A DNA stretch of 64,000 nucleotides from Streptomyces chartreusis. GTDB taxonomy: Bacteria > Actinomycetota > Actinomycetes > Streptomycetales > Streptomycetaceae. The stretch is taken from contig NZ_CP023689.1 of NCBI RefSeq assembly GCF_008704715.1, positions 7,750,001-7,814,000 of the forward strand, in the 5' to 3' direction. The notes below the pieces were generated by a model. That model did no database searches. It was not told the DNA's origin and saw only the letters and a program-made list of their open reading frames with translations. The translations under genes were made by a program, and so were the position numbers. Every line of letters starts with the position of its first letter. The first letter of the stretch is position 1. Of the stretch, positions 1 through 7,112 are shown piece after piece.

Positions 1-1
1 G

Positions 2-298
2 GTGCGGGGCGTGGTGCAGCGGCGCGGGCCGCGCAGTCTGAGCGTGGTGGGATCCACCGCCTGGAACCTCGCCGAGCTGATCGAGCTGCGCGCCGAGGGC
101 GGCCTGGACGTGGTGGCGGCCCGGCTGGCGGAGCCGGTGGCGGCGCCGGAGGGGGACGACGGGGATCCGGCACGCGGCCGGCGAATCCAAATGCCCACCG
201 GATACGAACTGAACCCGTGGGCCGATCTACGACCGGCGGGTCAAGAGCCTTCACAGGTACGGAAGTTGTGGCACCAGAGTCCGGGGAGTGCGGGATGA
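2..298 (+). CDS. dnaE2: C-terminal fragment of probable error-prone DNA polymerase III alpha (DnaE2/ImuC)
   Basis: The frame is open from the window edge to the TGA at 296-298, so only about 98 C-terminal residues are visible. The piece reads like the OB-fold tail of DnaE2 (VRGVVQRRGPRSLSVVGST followed by WNLAELIELR). DnaE2 is the replicative-type subunit of the damage-induced mutasome that extends across lesions. The next gene starts inside this stop codon (ATGA, 295-298), which indicates translational coupling, and it is an ImuB-like protein, the usual DnaE2 partner. The name rests on this short tail and the neighbour, so it is moderately secure; the catalytic PHP and polymerase domains lie outside the window. 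Confidence 0.6.
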   Translation: MRGVVQRRGPRSLSVVGSTAWNLAELIELRAEGGLDVVAARLAEPVAAPEGDDGDPARGRRIQMPTGYELNPWADLRPAGQEPSQVRKLWHQSPGSAG

Positions 299-1263
299 CC
301 ATCCTCTGCGTACGTTTCCAGCTGCCGCCGACGCGCGAGGCGGCCCTGCCGGGGCTGCTCGGGCTGCTGGAGGACTTCACGCCGGTCGTCCAGGCGTTGC
401 CACCGGATGCGGCGCTGGCCGATCTGCGGGGTGCCGAGCGGTACTTCGGGCGGGACGCGGTCGAGCTCGCGTCGGTGATCCGGGTGCGCGCCCTCGCCCA
501 TCACGGGGTCGACTGCGCGATCGGCGCCGGGCCGGGGCCGATGCTGGCCCGCGTGGCGCTGGGGGAGGCGCGGCCCGGAGTGACGTGTGCGGTTCCCGAG
601 GACGCCGCCACGGAGTTCCTCGCCGACAAGCCGGTCGCCGCGCTGCCCGGCGTCGGTGCCGCGACCGCCCGCACCCTGTGCGAGTACGGCCTCGACACCC
701 TCGGCCTGGTCGCCGCCGCCCCGCTGTCCACGCTCCAGCGGCTGATCGGCGCGAAGGCCGGCCGCGAGCTGCGCGAGAAGGCGAGCGGAATCGACCGGGG
801 CCGGGTCGTCCCGGACGGCGTGTCGCGGTCGCTGGCCACCGAGCGCCCCTTCACCCGCGACGAGCTGGATCCCGACCGGCACCGCCGTGCCCTGCTGTCG
901 GCCGCCGAGGAACTGGGCGCCCGGCTGCGCGCCCTGGACAAGGTCTGCCGCACCCTGACCCTCACCGTCCGCTACGCCGACCGTTCCTCGACGACCCGCA
1001 GCCGCACCCTGAAGGAGCCGACGGCCCACTCGGCGGCGCTGACCAGGGCGGCGTACGGCATGTACGAGGCCCTCGGTCTCCAGCGCGCCCGCGTCCGGGC
1101 CCTCGCCCTGCGCGCCGAGGGCCTCGACCCCGCCGAGCAGGCCTCCTACCAGCTCACCTTCGACCCGCTCGACGAGAAGGCCCGCCGTATCGAGGAGGTC
1201 GCGGACCGTGCGCGGGCGAAGTTCGGGCCGCATGCGGTGATGCCGGGGTCGCTCGCCGCGTAG
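295..1263 (+). CDS. imuB: ImuB-like, catalytically inactive Y-family DNA polymerase homologue
   Basis: Protein of 322 aa with Y-family polymerase architecture: palm/fingers remnants over residues 1-110, helix-hairpin-helix around 115-137 (ALPGVGAATARTL), and little-finger domain to the end. The metal-binding acidic motifs of DinB are missing: the N-terminal DMDAFF position reads CVRFQLPPT, and the SIDEA position reads DAALADL. That loss is the signature of ImuB, which acts as a scaffold joining DnaE2 to the sliding clamp. A QLTFDP stretch near residue 286 resembles a beta-clamp-binding motif. The start overlaps the dnaE2 stop (ATGA), so both are probably made from one transcript. Its promoter is outside the window. 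A divergent but active polymerase is less likely. Confidence 0.75.
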   Translation: MTILCVRFQLPPTREAALPGLLGLLEDFTPVVQALPPDAALADLRGAERYFGRDAVELASVIRVRALAHHGVDCAIGAGPGPMLARVALGEARPGVTCAVPEDAATEFLADKPVAALPGVGAATARTLCEYGLDTLGLVAAAPLSTLQRLIGAKAGRELREKASGIDRGRVVPDGVSRSLATERPFTRDELDPDRHRRALLSAAEELGARLRALDKVCRTLTLTVRYADRSSTTRSRTLKEPTAHSAALTRAAYGMYEALGLQRARVRALALRAEGLDPAEQASYQLTFDPLDEKARRIEEVADRARAKFGPHAVMPGSLAA

Positions 1264-1279
1264 TCCCCTCGCGCGCGGG

Positions 1280-1654
1280 TCAGTTGGCCCACGGCGGCGT
1301 GATGACGGTGCCGTCGGCCAGCTCCGCGGTCAGACCGATGGACGTGGTGACCCAGGTGACGGCGGTCCGCCCGGTCGGGTTCTCGACGGTCAGGGTCGCG
1401 CCCGGGTTGATGATCAGGGTGTCGCCCGCGGTGATCCGGTCGGTGCGGTCGTCGAGCGTGACCAGCAGTTCGCCGTCGAGGAGGTGCAGGATCTCCTCCC
1501 GGTTGACGGTGTGGGCGGGCGCCTTGGTCCCGGCCGGTATCTCGCCGCGCCAGGCGCACAGCTCCTTGCTGCCGGTGCCGGGGGTGGCGTACGAGACGAA
1601 ACGGGCGCCGTGGATCTCGTGGGTGACGGCCTCGGACGCTCGGATCACGGGCAT
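1280..1654 (-). CDS. Small cupin-domain protein
   Basis: A 124-aa single-domain cupin (RmlC-like beta barrel). The first cupin motif is seen as AHTVNREEILHLLDG and the second as GDTLIINPGATLTVENP, but the metal-binding histidines are only partly kept, so metal binding and activity are uncertain. The start at 1654 (MPVIRASEAV) has AAGGAG 8 nt upstream; a further in-frame ATG at 1699 lies inside the operator region and is less likely. It is divergent from a MarR regulator across about 110 bp holding two identical palindromes, so it is probably that regulator's target. Substrate unknown; related small cupins act as sensors, isomerases or dioxygenases. Confidence 0.75.
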   Translation of the reverse strand: MPVIRASEAVTHEIHGARFVSYATPGTGSKELCAWRGEIPAGTKAPAHTVNREEILHLLDGELLVTLDDRTDRITAGDTLIINPGATLTVENPTGRTAVTWVTTSIGLTAELADGTVITPPWAN

Positions 1655-1694
1655 GTGTGGCTCCTTGGGGAGATGGTCGAGCTCGGGAAAAATG

Positions 1695-1738
1695 GTCAAG
1701 CTGCTTGACTATATGAACCTATGGTCAAGCTGCTTGAC
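1695..1738. promoter_or_regulatory. Two identical 15-bp palindromic operators between cupin and MarR genes
   Basis: GTCAAG-CTG-CTTGAC occurs at 1695-1709 and again, identically, at 1724-1738, centre-to-centre 29 bp (near three helical turns). A further half-site GTCAAG sits at 1745-1750, just upstream of the MarR start. Dimeric MarR proteins bind palindromes of this size, and the position between divergent genes fits autoregulation plus control of the cupin. Binding by this MarR is inferred. Confidence 0.75.
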
Positions 1739-1767
1739 CGATCCGTCAAGGGTGTTTCAATGCCTGC

Positions 1768-2214
1768 GTGCAGAACTCCGAAGCCATGGCCCTGTCCGCC
1801 GCCCTGCTCGCCGTCGCCGGCGAACTCACGCAGCGCATCAACGACGGCGTGGTCGCCCGGGGCTTCGAGGGGGTCAGGCCCGCGCACGGTTTCGCCTTCG
1901 CCCGGCTCGCCCCGGCCGGGGCGACCGTCACCGACCTCGCCGTCCATCTCGGCGTGACCAAGCAGGCCGCGAGTCAGCTCGTGGACGAGATCGTGCGCAA
2001 GGGGTACGCCGAGCGCCGGCCGCACCCCGATGACGCGCGGGCCCGTCTGGTCGTGCTGACCGAGCGGGGGTGGGCGTGCACCCGTGCCGCCGAGGAGGCG
2101 GCCGCCGAGGCCGTCCGGGGGTGGGCCGATGTACTGGGGGAGGCGCAGGTGCGGGCGCTGCTGGGGCAATTGGCGCGCATCGCGCCCAATGGCCCCATCC
2201 GGCCTGCCTGGTGA
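1768..2214 (+). CDS. MarR-family winged-helix transcriptional regulator
   Basis: A 148-aa MarR-type regulator. The recognition region reads TVTDLAVHLGVTKQAASQLVDEIVRKGYAERRPHPDD, followed by the wing (ARLVVLTERG) and a C-terminal dimerisation helix. The GTG at 1768 is taken as start because it immediately follows the operator region; an ATG at 1786 is possible. It is divergent from the cupin gene and flanked by two copies of a GTCAAG-CTG-CTTGAC palindrome, so it probably represses both itself and the cupin. No ligand can be deduced. Confidence 0.85.
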   Translation: MQNSEAMALSAALLAVAGELTQRINDGVVARGFEGVRPAHGFAFARLAPAGATVTDLAVHLGVTKQAASQLVDEIVRKGYAERRPHPDDARARLVVLTERGWACTRAAEEAAAEAVRGWADVLGEAQVRALLGQLARIAPNGPIRPAW

Positions 2215-2260
2215 CGGTTCATCAGTAGATGTAGTGCACCTCTGACTATCACTGGAAGTT

Positions 2261-2313
2261 TTTACTGACGCGTAACTTCACACGTGTGCTACTCGCCCGT
2301 AACTTGACGAGTG
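2261..2313 (+). promoter_or_regulatory. Direct-repeat candidate operator upstream of lipase
   Basis: Two similar blocks occur 27 bp apart: CGTAACTTCACACGTG (2271-2286) and CGTAACTTGACGAGTG (2298-2313). Each block overlaps a TTAC/CTAC-N6-GTAA inverted element (2263-2276 and 2290-2303). The repeats end about 75 bp before the lipase ATG, a reasonable place for an activator or repressor. Regulator unknown. Confidence 0.35.
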
Positions 2314-2387
2314 AACAGCATCCTCGTGATCCGGATCACAGGGCGTAAGGCCGTCGCACCTCCCTTGAGCCGCAAGGAGATCACACG

Positions 2388-3260
2388 ATGCTGCCCTGGA
2401 AACGAGTGCTCAGACCGCTGGCCGCACTGCTCCTGACCGCCGCCGTCGCCGTCGTCCCCGCCGCCACCACCGCCCAGGCCGCCGAAACGGCGGCGGCACC
2501 CAGCAGAGGTTGGAACGACTACTCCTGCAAGCCGTCCGCCGCCCATCCCCGCCCCGTCGTCCTCGTCCACGGAACCTTCGCCAACTCCGTCGACAACTGG
2601 CTGGGGCTCGCGCCCTACTTGAAGGACCGCGGCTACTGCGTCTTCTCCCTCGACTACGGCCAGCTGCCGGGCGTGCCGTTCTTCCACGCCCTCGGACCCA
2701 TCGACAAGTCGGCGGAGCAACTGTCCGCCTATGTCGACAAGGTGCTTGCCGCGACCGGTGCCGCCGAGGCCGACCTCGTCGGCCACTCGCAGGGCGGCAT
2801 GATGCCCCGCTACTACCTCAAGTTCCTCGGCGGTGCCGGCAAGGTGAACGCCCTCGTCGGCATCGCGCCCAACAACCACGGCACCACCCTGTCGGGGATC
2901 GCCAACCTGCTGCCGTACTTCCCCGGCGCGGAGGACCTGCTCAGCGCCGCGACCCCCGCCCTCGCCCAGCAGGTCGTCGGCTCCGACTTCATGACCAAGC
3001 TCAACGCGGGCGGCGACACCGTCCCCGGTGTGCGCTACACGGTCATCGCCACCAAGTACGACGAGGTGGTCACGCCGTGGCGGACCCAGTTCCTGACCGG
3101 GCCCGACGTGAAGAACGTCCTGATCCAGGACCTGTGCGCCGTCGACATCTCCGAGCACGCGCTCATCGGCATCACCGACCGGATCGCCTTCCACGAGGTG
3201 GCCAACGCGCTCGACCCCGCCCACGCCCGCCCCACCACCTGTGCGTCCGTGTTCAGTTGA
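2388..3260 (+). CDS. Secreted lipase/esterase, alpha/beta-hydrolase fold
   Basis: A 290-aa protein with a Sec signal peptide (residues 1-about 32, ending AQAAE) and a lipase-class alpha/beta hydrolase domain. The oxyanion-hole HG is at VLVHGTFANS, the nucleophile Ser134 in GHSQGG, and the likely Asp225 (KYDEVV) and His257 (SEHALI) complete the triad. Cysteines 47, 84, 250 and 277 may form disulfides, as expected for an exported enzyme. It probably hydrolyses triglycerides or other esters outside the cell. The ATG has a good AAGGAG 9 nt upstream. It converges with the LPMO gene on a strong hairpin. It resembles the secreted lipase next to an LPMO in S. coelicolor (recollection). Confidence 0.88.
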   Translation: MLPWKRVLRPLAALLLTAAVAVVPAATTAQAAETAAAPSRGWNDYSCKPSAAHPRPVVLVHGTFANSVDNWLGLAPYLKDRGYCVFSLDYGQLPGVPFFHALGPIDKSAEQLSAYVDKVLAATGAAEADLVGHSQGGMMPRYYLKFLGGAGKVNALVGIAPNNHGTTLSGIANLLPYFPGAEDLLSAATPALAQQVVGSDFMTKLNAGGDTVPGVRYTVIATKYDEVVTPWRTQFLTGPDVKNVLIQDLCAVDISEHALIGITDRIAFHEVANALDPAHARPTTCASVFS

Positions 3261-3292
3261 GCGACTGAGCGACTGAGCGACTGAGCGACTGA
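3261..3292. repeat. Four perfect tandem copies of an 8-bp unit just after the lipase stop
   Basis: GCGACTGA is repeated four times without change (3261-3268, 3269-3276, 3277-3284, 3285-3292), starting at the base after the lipase TGA. Because 8 is not a multiple of 3, the TGA in each unit falls in successive frames, giving stops in all three forward frames. Copy number could vary by slippage. Confidence 0.9.
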
Positions 3293-3313
3293 GCGCGGGA
3301 CCGGGACACACCG

Positions 3314-3352
3314 CCGGGGCCTGACCGGCCTGAGCCGCCGTTCAGGCCCCGG
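3314..3352. terminator. Bidirectional terminator hairpin between convergent lipase and LPMO genes
   Basis: A perfect 11-bp stem, CCGGGGCCTGA (3314-3324) with TCAGGCCCCGG (3342-3352), encloses a 17-nt loop. It lies between the stops of two convergent genes. There is no U-tract, which is usual in Streptomyces. Confidence 0.7.
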
Positions 3353-3363
3353 AGTCCTTGTCG

Positions 3364-4401
3364 TCAGCGGCCGTGCCGACCACCGGCCGCCGCCCGCCGG
3401 CGCACCGAGGCGAACAGCACCGCCGAACCCAGCGCCAGCGTCGCCGCACCACCCATCGCGAGATACGCCGTGCTGCTGTCCCCGCCGGTCTCGGCCAGGT
3501 TCTCGGTGGCGCCCGCCGCCTTCGGCCGGTTGGCCGGGGCGGTGGACGCGTCGTCCTCGGCCGCCGCGACCGGCTCCGCCGACGTGCTGGCGTCCTGGTC
3601 ACCGTGGCCGTGGTGCTCGATCGTCGACTGGTCGGCACCGGCCTCGATCTGCTCCTCGGAGGGCGCGGAGGCGCTGGGGGCGGCGGACGCGTCGGTGTTG
3701 GAGTCGCCACTGCCACTGCCACTGCCGGTGCTGCCGCCACCGTTCGAGGTGCCGCCGCCGCTCGCGCCGCCGAAGGCGACGTCCGAGCAGGAGTAGAACG
3801 CCTCCGGGCTGTCCGAGCGCTGCCAGACCGCGTACAGCAGCTGCTTGCCGGAGCGCTGCGGCAGGGTGCCGGAGAACGTGTAGAAGCCGCCCGAAGCCGC
3901 CGGGTCGGTGACCGTCGCCACCGGGTTCGACAGATCCAGGTCGCCCCAGGCCAGCGGCTTCGCGGGGTCATAGCCCGCCTTGGTGATGTACACCTTGAAG
4001 GTGCCCTTGTGCGGGGCGGTCACGCGGTACTTGAAGGTGTACGACCCGCTGCTCACGCTCGTCGCCGGCCAGTCGGCGCGGGCCAGGTCCAGGCCCTTGA
4101 ACTCCTCGCTGTTCGCGCTGCACAGCTTGCCGTCCGGGATCAGCTCCTGGTGCCGGCCGGCGGCGTCGCCGATGCGTATGCCGTTCCAGTCGTAGAGGGC
4201 TTGCGTGCCGCCCGCCGCGACCGCCGCCTTGCACGCGTCGGACTTCGGGCTCTCCGGGCCCTCCGCGTAGCACTGCGAGACCCGGCTGACCGGGTCGCCC
4301 ATCGAGCCGTGCGCCGAGGCGGGCGCGGCGGCGAGGGCGGTCAGCGCGAGCGGGGTCAGGCCGAGAGTGGCGACGGCGGCGGCCTTGCGGCGTGCGGACA
4401 T
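3364..4401 (-). CDS. AA10 lytic polysaccharide monooxygenase with LAXTG cell-wall anchor
   Basis: Protein of 345 aa. A signal peptide (1-30) ends in ASA, so the mature chain begins with His31 (HGSMGDP), the N-terminal half of the copper histidine brace; the second ligand is probably His131 (TAPHKGTF). The AA10 domain covers about residues 31-215 and oxidatively cleaves crystalline chitin or cellulose. It is followed by a Gly/Ser/Asp-rich linker and a sortase signal: LAETG (302-306), hydrophobic helix, then VRRRAAAGGRHGR. LAXTG is the motif of Streptomyces class E sortases, so the enzyme is probably displayed on the wall rather than freely secreted. No carbohydrate-binding module is seen. Start ATG has GGAG upstream. 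Substrate preference cannot be read from sequence. Confidence 0.88.
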   Translation of the reverse strand: MSARRKAAAVATLGLTPLALTALAAAPASAHGSMGDPVSRVSQCYAEGPESPKSDACKAAVAAGGTQALYDWNGIRIGDAAGRHQELIPDGKLCSANSEEFKGLDLARADWPATSVSSGSYTFKYRVTAPHKGTFKVYITKAGYDPAKPLAWGDLDLSNPVATVTDPAASGGFYTFSGTLPQRSGKQLLYAVWQRSDSPEAFYSCSDVAFGGASGGGTSNGGGSTGSGSGSGDSNTDASAAPSASAPSEEQIEAGADQSTIEHHGHGDQDASTSAEPVAAAEDDASTAPANRPKAAGATENLAETGGDSSTAYLAMGGAATLALGSAVLFASVRRRAAAGGRHGR

Positions 4402-4629
4402 GGAAGGTCTCCTCGAGGGCCTGATGCATGGGGTGAATCCCGTGGGGGCGATCAGAAACTAGCCCGGGAAACCCGCGAATTCGCCTGCTGGAGACGGCTG
4501 ATGGCGATCTTTAGGGCCGCCTTAAGGTACGGCTAACCAGGGGCTCAGGATGCCGGGATGCCGAAGAGTCTCACCTGGCGTGGCGAATGCTGATCGGACG
4601 GATGGGCGGCTGAAGTTGCGGCGGAGCCA

Positions 4630-5529
4630 CTACGCAGGTGGTGCGTCCTTGCGCAGGGACTTGTTGACGCCGGTGATGACCACGGTGACGAGGCAGAGGG
4701 CGATGATCGACTCCGCCCAGAGGAAGGCGAACCAGTCCAGGGCGCAGCCGATCGGGGGTGTGCCGGGCGCGGTGTTGCGGAACGCGGCGAGGGCGAACAG
4801 GGTGGCGGCCATCCAGGCGAGGCCGGGCCAGACCAGGCCCTCGCTGCCGGTCGTCAGGTACCAGGCCCCGATGAGCACGGACGCCGCCAGCGCCCACATC
4901 GCCACCATCATGAAGACCGCGAAGACGAGCAGGCTTCCCGATCGCGTCAGCTCCAGCGCCACCACGGCCTCCTGCCGGGCGGGCACAGGTTCCGCGGAGG
5001 CCGAGAAGAGCGTGTCGTTGTTGGAGAACAGCATCCGTACCGGCACCTGCTCGCCGCCCATCTGCGCACGGAACGCGATGTCGGTCTCGTAGGTGTCGAA
5101 CGGGTAGTCACTGATCGATCCGCCCCTGAGGGCAACCTGCACGTCTCTCGTCGCGAGCCGCTCGTGCGCCGCGAACTCCAGGTCGCCGAGGGTCGCCCCC
5201 GAGGTCTGGAGGCTGAGGTCGGCCACCGGGGCCGCCCCGCCCTTCTCACCGAGGCTCCCGCGCGGGGTCACCCAGACCCGCAGTACGAGCTCTCTGCCCG
5301 CGGCGTCGACGCTCTGCACCGCGGCCTCCACATCCACCCGGTCGGCGTCCGAGGATCCGACGGTGTGCACCGTGTCGGCCCTCTGCCGCTCGCTGAACTG
5401 CAGCCACGAGCCCACGGCCACCGCCACCACGATCAGGATCGCGATGAGAACGAGCACGCGCAGGACGGACCGCCTGGAGCGTCCTGGGCGAGGCGAGTCG
5501 GCAGGTGCCGCCGGACGGCCCGGACGCAT
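4630..5529 (-). CDS. DUF4436-family membrane protein
   Basis: A 299-aa protein. One membrane segment lies near residues 21-43 (VLRVLVLIAILIVVAVAVGSW), then an extracytoplasmic beta-rich domain of about 150 aa, then four hydrophobic segments in the C-terminal half. The domain layout and DYPFDTYETDI motif match DUF4436, found mainly in actinobacteria, with no established function. ATG at 5529 is used; an in-frame GTG at 5532 directly precedes it. It stands alone between the LPMO gene and an acetyltransferase, without an operon partner. Confidence 0.75.
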   Translation of the reverse strand: MRPGRPAAPADSPRPGRSRRSVLRVLVLIAILIVVAVAVGSWLQFSERQRADTVHTVGSSDADRVDVEAAVQSVDAAGRELVLRVWVTPRGSLGEKGGAAPVADLSLQTSGATLGDLEFAAHERLATRDVQVALRGGSISDYPFDTYETDIAFRAQMGGEQVPVRMLFSNNDTLFSASAEPVPARQEAVVALELTRSGSLLVFAVFMMVAMWALAASVLIGAWYLTTGSEGLVWPGLAWMAATLFALAAFRNTAPGTPPIGCALDWFAFLWAESIIALCLVTVVITGVNKSLRKDAPPA

Positions 5530-5714
5530 CACTCGGTCCGGCTGCCCGGCACTTGGAGGGGACTCCCGGGCACCACCGAGGCGGTGTTGGCGGAACGCAC
5601 GTGATCCACGCTACGGGGCGGTCCGAGGACGTGCATGCGGACGGGGCGCGGTGGGAGGGACGAGCGCCGGGCTGTGGACAGGCACGCCGAAACGGCCTGG
5701 GTAGCCTTCGGGCC

Positions 5715-6164
5715 ATGACGACCGAGGAGATCCGGCCGGCGACGGCCGCCGACGTGCCGGCGGTGAAGGCCGTGACGGATGCCGCGTACACGCCGTACAT
5801 CGAGCGCATCGGGGTGACGCCCGTGCCCATGACGGCGGACCACGCGGCGGACGTGGCCGCGGGGAAGGTGTTCGTGACGGGTGACCCCGTGCTGGGGCTC
5901 GTGGTGATCGAGGCGCACGAGGACCATCTGTTCCTCGACAGCATCGCCGTGCACCCCGACGCCCATGGCAGGGGCGTGGGGAGACGGCTGCTGCACTTCG
6001 TGGACGCACACGCGCGTGCGCTCGGCCTGCCCGAGGTCAGGCTCTACACGAACGCCCTGATGTGGGAGAACCAGAAGATCTACCCGAAGTACGGCTATGA
6101 GCTCGTCGAGCGCCGGGCGGTGGGCCCGTACGACCGGGTCCACTACCGCAAGCGGCTCACCTGA
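5715..6164 (+). CDS. GNAT-family N-acetyltransferase
   Basis: A 149-aa GNAT protein. The acetyl-CoA-binding motif A is SIAVHPDAHGRGVGRRLLHFV, followed by the typical late motif NQKIYPKYGYELVERR. The fold transfers an acyl group from acyl-CoA to an amine; substrate unknown. Start ATG at 5715 begins MTTEEIRPATAADV, the usual GNAT start. It is monocistronic and separated from its neighbours by about 185 and 30 bp. Confidence 0.85.
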   Translation: MTTEEIRPATAADVPAVKAVTDAAYTPYIERIGVTPVPMTADHAADVAAGKVFVTGDPVLGLVVIEAHEDHLFLDSIAVHPDAHGRGVGRRLLHFVDAHARALGLPEVRLYTNALMWENQKIYPKYGYELVERRAVGPYDRVHYRKRLT

Positions 6165-6191
6165 CGCGTCTCATACGGCCGGCCGGGTTTC

Positions 6192-6332
6192 TCAGCTGTC
6201 CGGCCACCAGGTTCGTGCGATGTCCTTGCGGACCTCGGGTCGTCCCGAGGGGCTCTCCTCGGCCTCCTCCTGGACCCGGCGGCGGGTGCTGGACTGCCTC
6301 TTCAGGGGCTTCTGCACGGTTGCACGGCGCAT
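6192..6332 (-). CDS. Small basic protein (46 aa), unknown function
   Basis: An ATG at 6332 is preceded by a near-perfect ribosome-binding site (GAAGGAGG, 6 nt upstream) and runs 46 codons to a TGA at 6192. It starts MRRATVQKPLKRQSSTRRRV and ends DIARTWWPDS: basic at the N terminus, acidic in the middle (QEEAEE). Short proteins of this kind are scattered in Streptomyces, but I recognise no family. It faces the methyltransferase gene across a shared 140-bp region holding two promoter-like direct repeats. The ribosome-binding site is the main support. Confidence 0.6.
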   Translation of the reverse strand: MRRATVQKPLKRQSSTRRRVQEEAEESPSGRPEVRKDIARTWWPDS

Positions 6333-6415
6333 GGCTGCCTCCTTCAGGGCCTACCGAGTTCCGCGTTCTCACCGGGGTAGACCCGTTGGGGGAGAGTTCC
6401 TCATCGGTACGGGCT

Positions 6416-6466
6416 CTGTCAGTGGCGGCAGTCACGATTGGACTGTCAGTGGCGGGTGTCACTCTT
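6416..6466 (+). promoter_or_regulatory. Two tandem PafBC/RecA_NDp-like promoter elements
   Basis: CTGTCAGTGGCGGCAGTCAC (6416-6435) and CTGTCAGTGGCGGGTGTCAC (6443-6462) are direct repeats 27 bp apart. Each fits the actinobacterial LexA-independent DNA-damage promoter pattern TTGTCRGTG-N8-TANNNT, with CACGAT and CACTCT at the -10 position (first base C instead of T). They end about 10 bp before the methyltransferase ATG, so transcripts from the second could be leaderless. The match is by eye. Confidence 0.45.
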
Positions 6467-6472
6467 GGCCGC

Positions 6473-7090
6473 ATGACGAACGGTGAACACGCCATCACAG
6501 GGGCGGACCTGGACTGGGACTCGGCCGCCGCCACCTTCGACGACGAGCCGGACCACGGCCTGCGCGACCCCGAGGTCCGCCGGGCATGGGCCTCCCGGCT
6601 GCGGTCCTGGCTGCCCGACCGCGCCTCGGACGTCCTCGACCTGGGCTGCGGCACCGGCAGCCTGTCGCTCCTCGCGGCCGAGCAGGGGCACCGCGTCACC
6701 GGGGTGGACCGGTCCCCGGCGATGGTCGATCTCGCCCGCGCCAAGCTCGCCGGGCGTGACGCGGTGTTCCTCGCCGGTGACGCGGCGGCGCCCCCGGTGG
6801 GGGAGGAGCGGTTCGACGTGGTGCTCGTACGGCATGTCCTGTGGGCGCTGCCCGACCCGGGCCGGGTCCTGCGGCACTGGCGCGGGCTGCTGCGCCCGGG
6901 AGGACGGTTCGTGCTGGTCGAGGGCGTGTGGGAGACCGACGCCGGCCCGGCCGGCATACCGGCGGACCGCCTCACCGACCTCCTCGCGCCGCTCGCCGGC
7001 CAGGTACGGGTGGAGCACCTGTCGGACGACGAGCCACTGTGGGGCAGGGCCGTGACCGACGAACGCTACGCCGTGGTGGCGACGGCCTGA
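6473..7090 (+). CDS. Class I SAM-dependent methyltransferase
   Basis: A 205-aa Rossmann-fold methyltransferase. Motif I is VLDLGCGTGSLS (about residues 54-65), the acidic end of beta 2 is VTGVDRSPAMVDLAR, and motif post-I is FLAGDAAAPP. The rest matches the Methyltransf_11/25 type with no added domain, so the acceptor cannot be deduced. ATG at 6473 (MTNGEHAITG) is closest to the family start. Upstream repeats look like a DNA-damage promoter, hinting at stress-linked expression. It converges with the DUF402 gene. Confidence 0.85.
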   Translation: MTNGEHAITGADLDWDSAAATFDDEPDHGLRDPEVRRAWASRLRSWLPDRASDVLDLGCGTGSLSLLAAEQGHRVTGVDRSPAMVDLARAKLAGRDAVFLAGDAAAPPVGEERFDVVLVRHVLWALPDPGRVLRHWRGLLRPGGRFVLVEGVWETDAGPAGIPADRLTDLLAPLAGQVRVEHLSDDEPLWGRAVTDERYAVVATA

Positions 7091-7112
7091 ACGAGCGACG
7101 GGGCCGGCGGGC

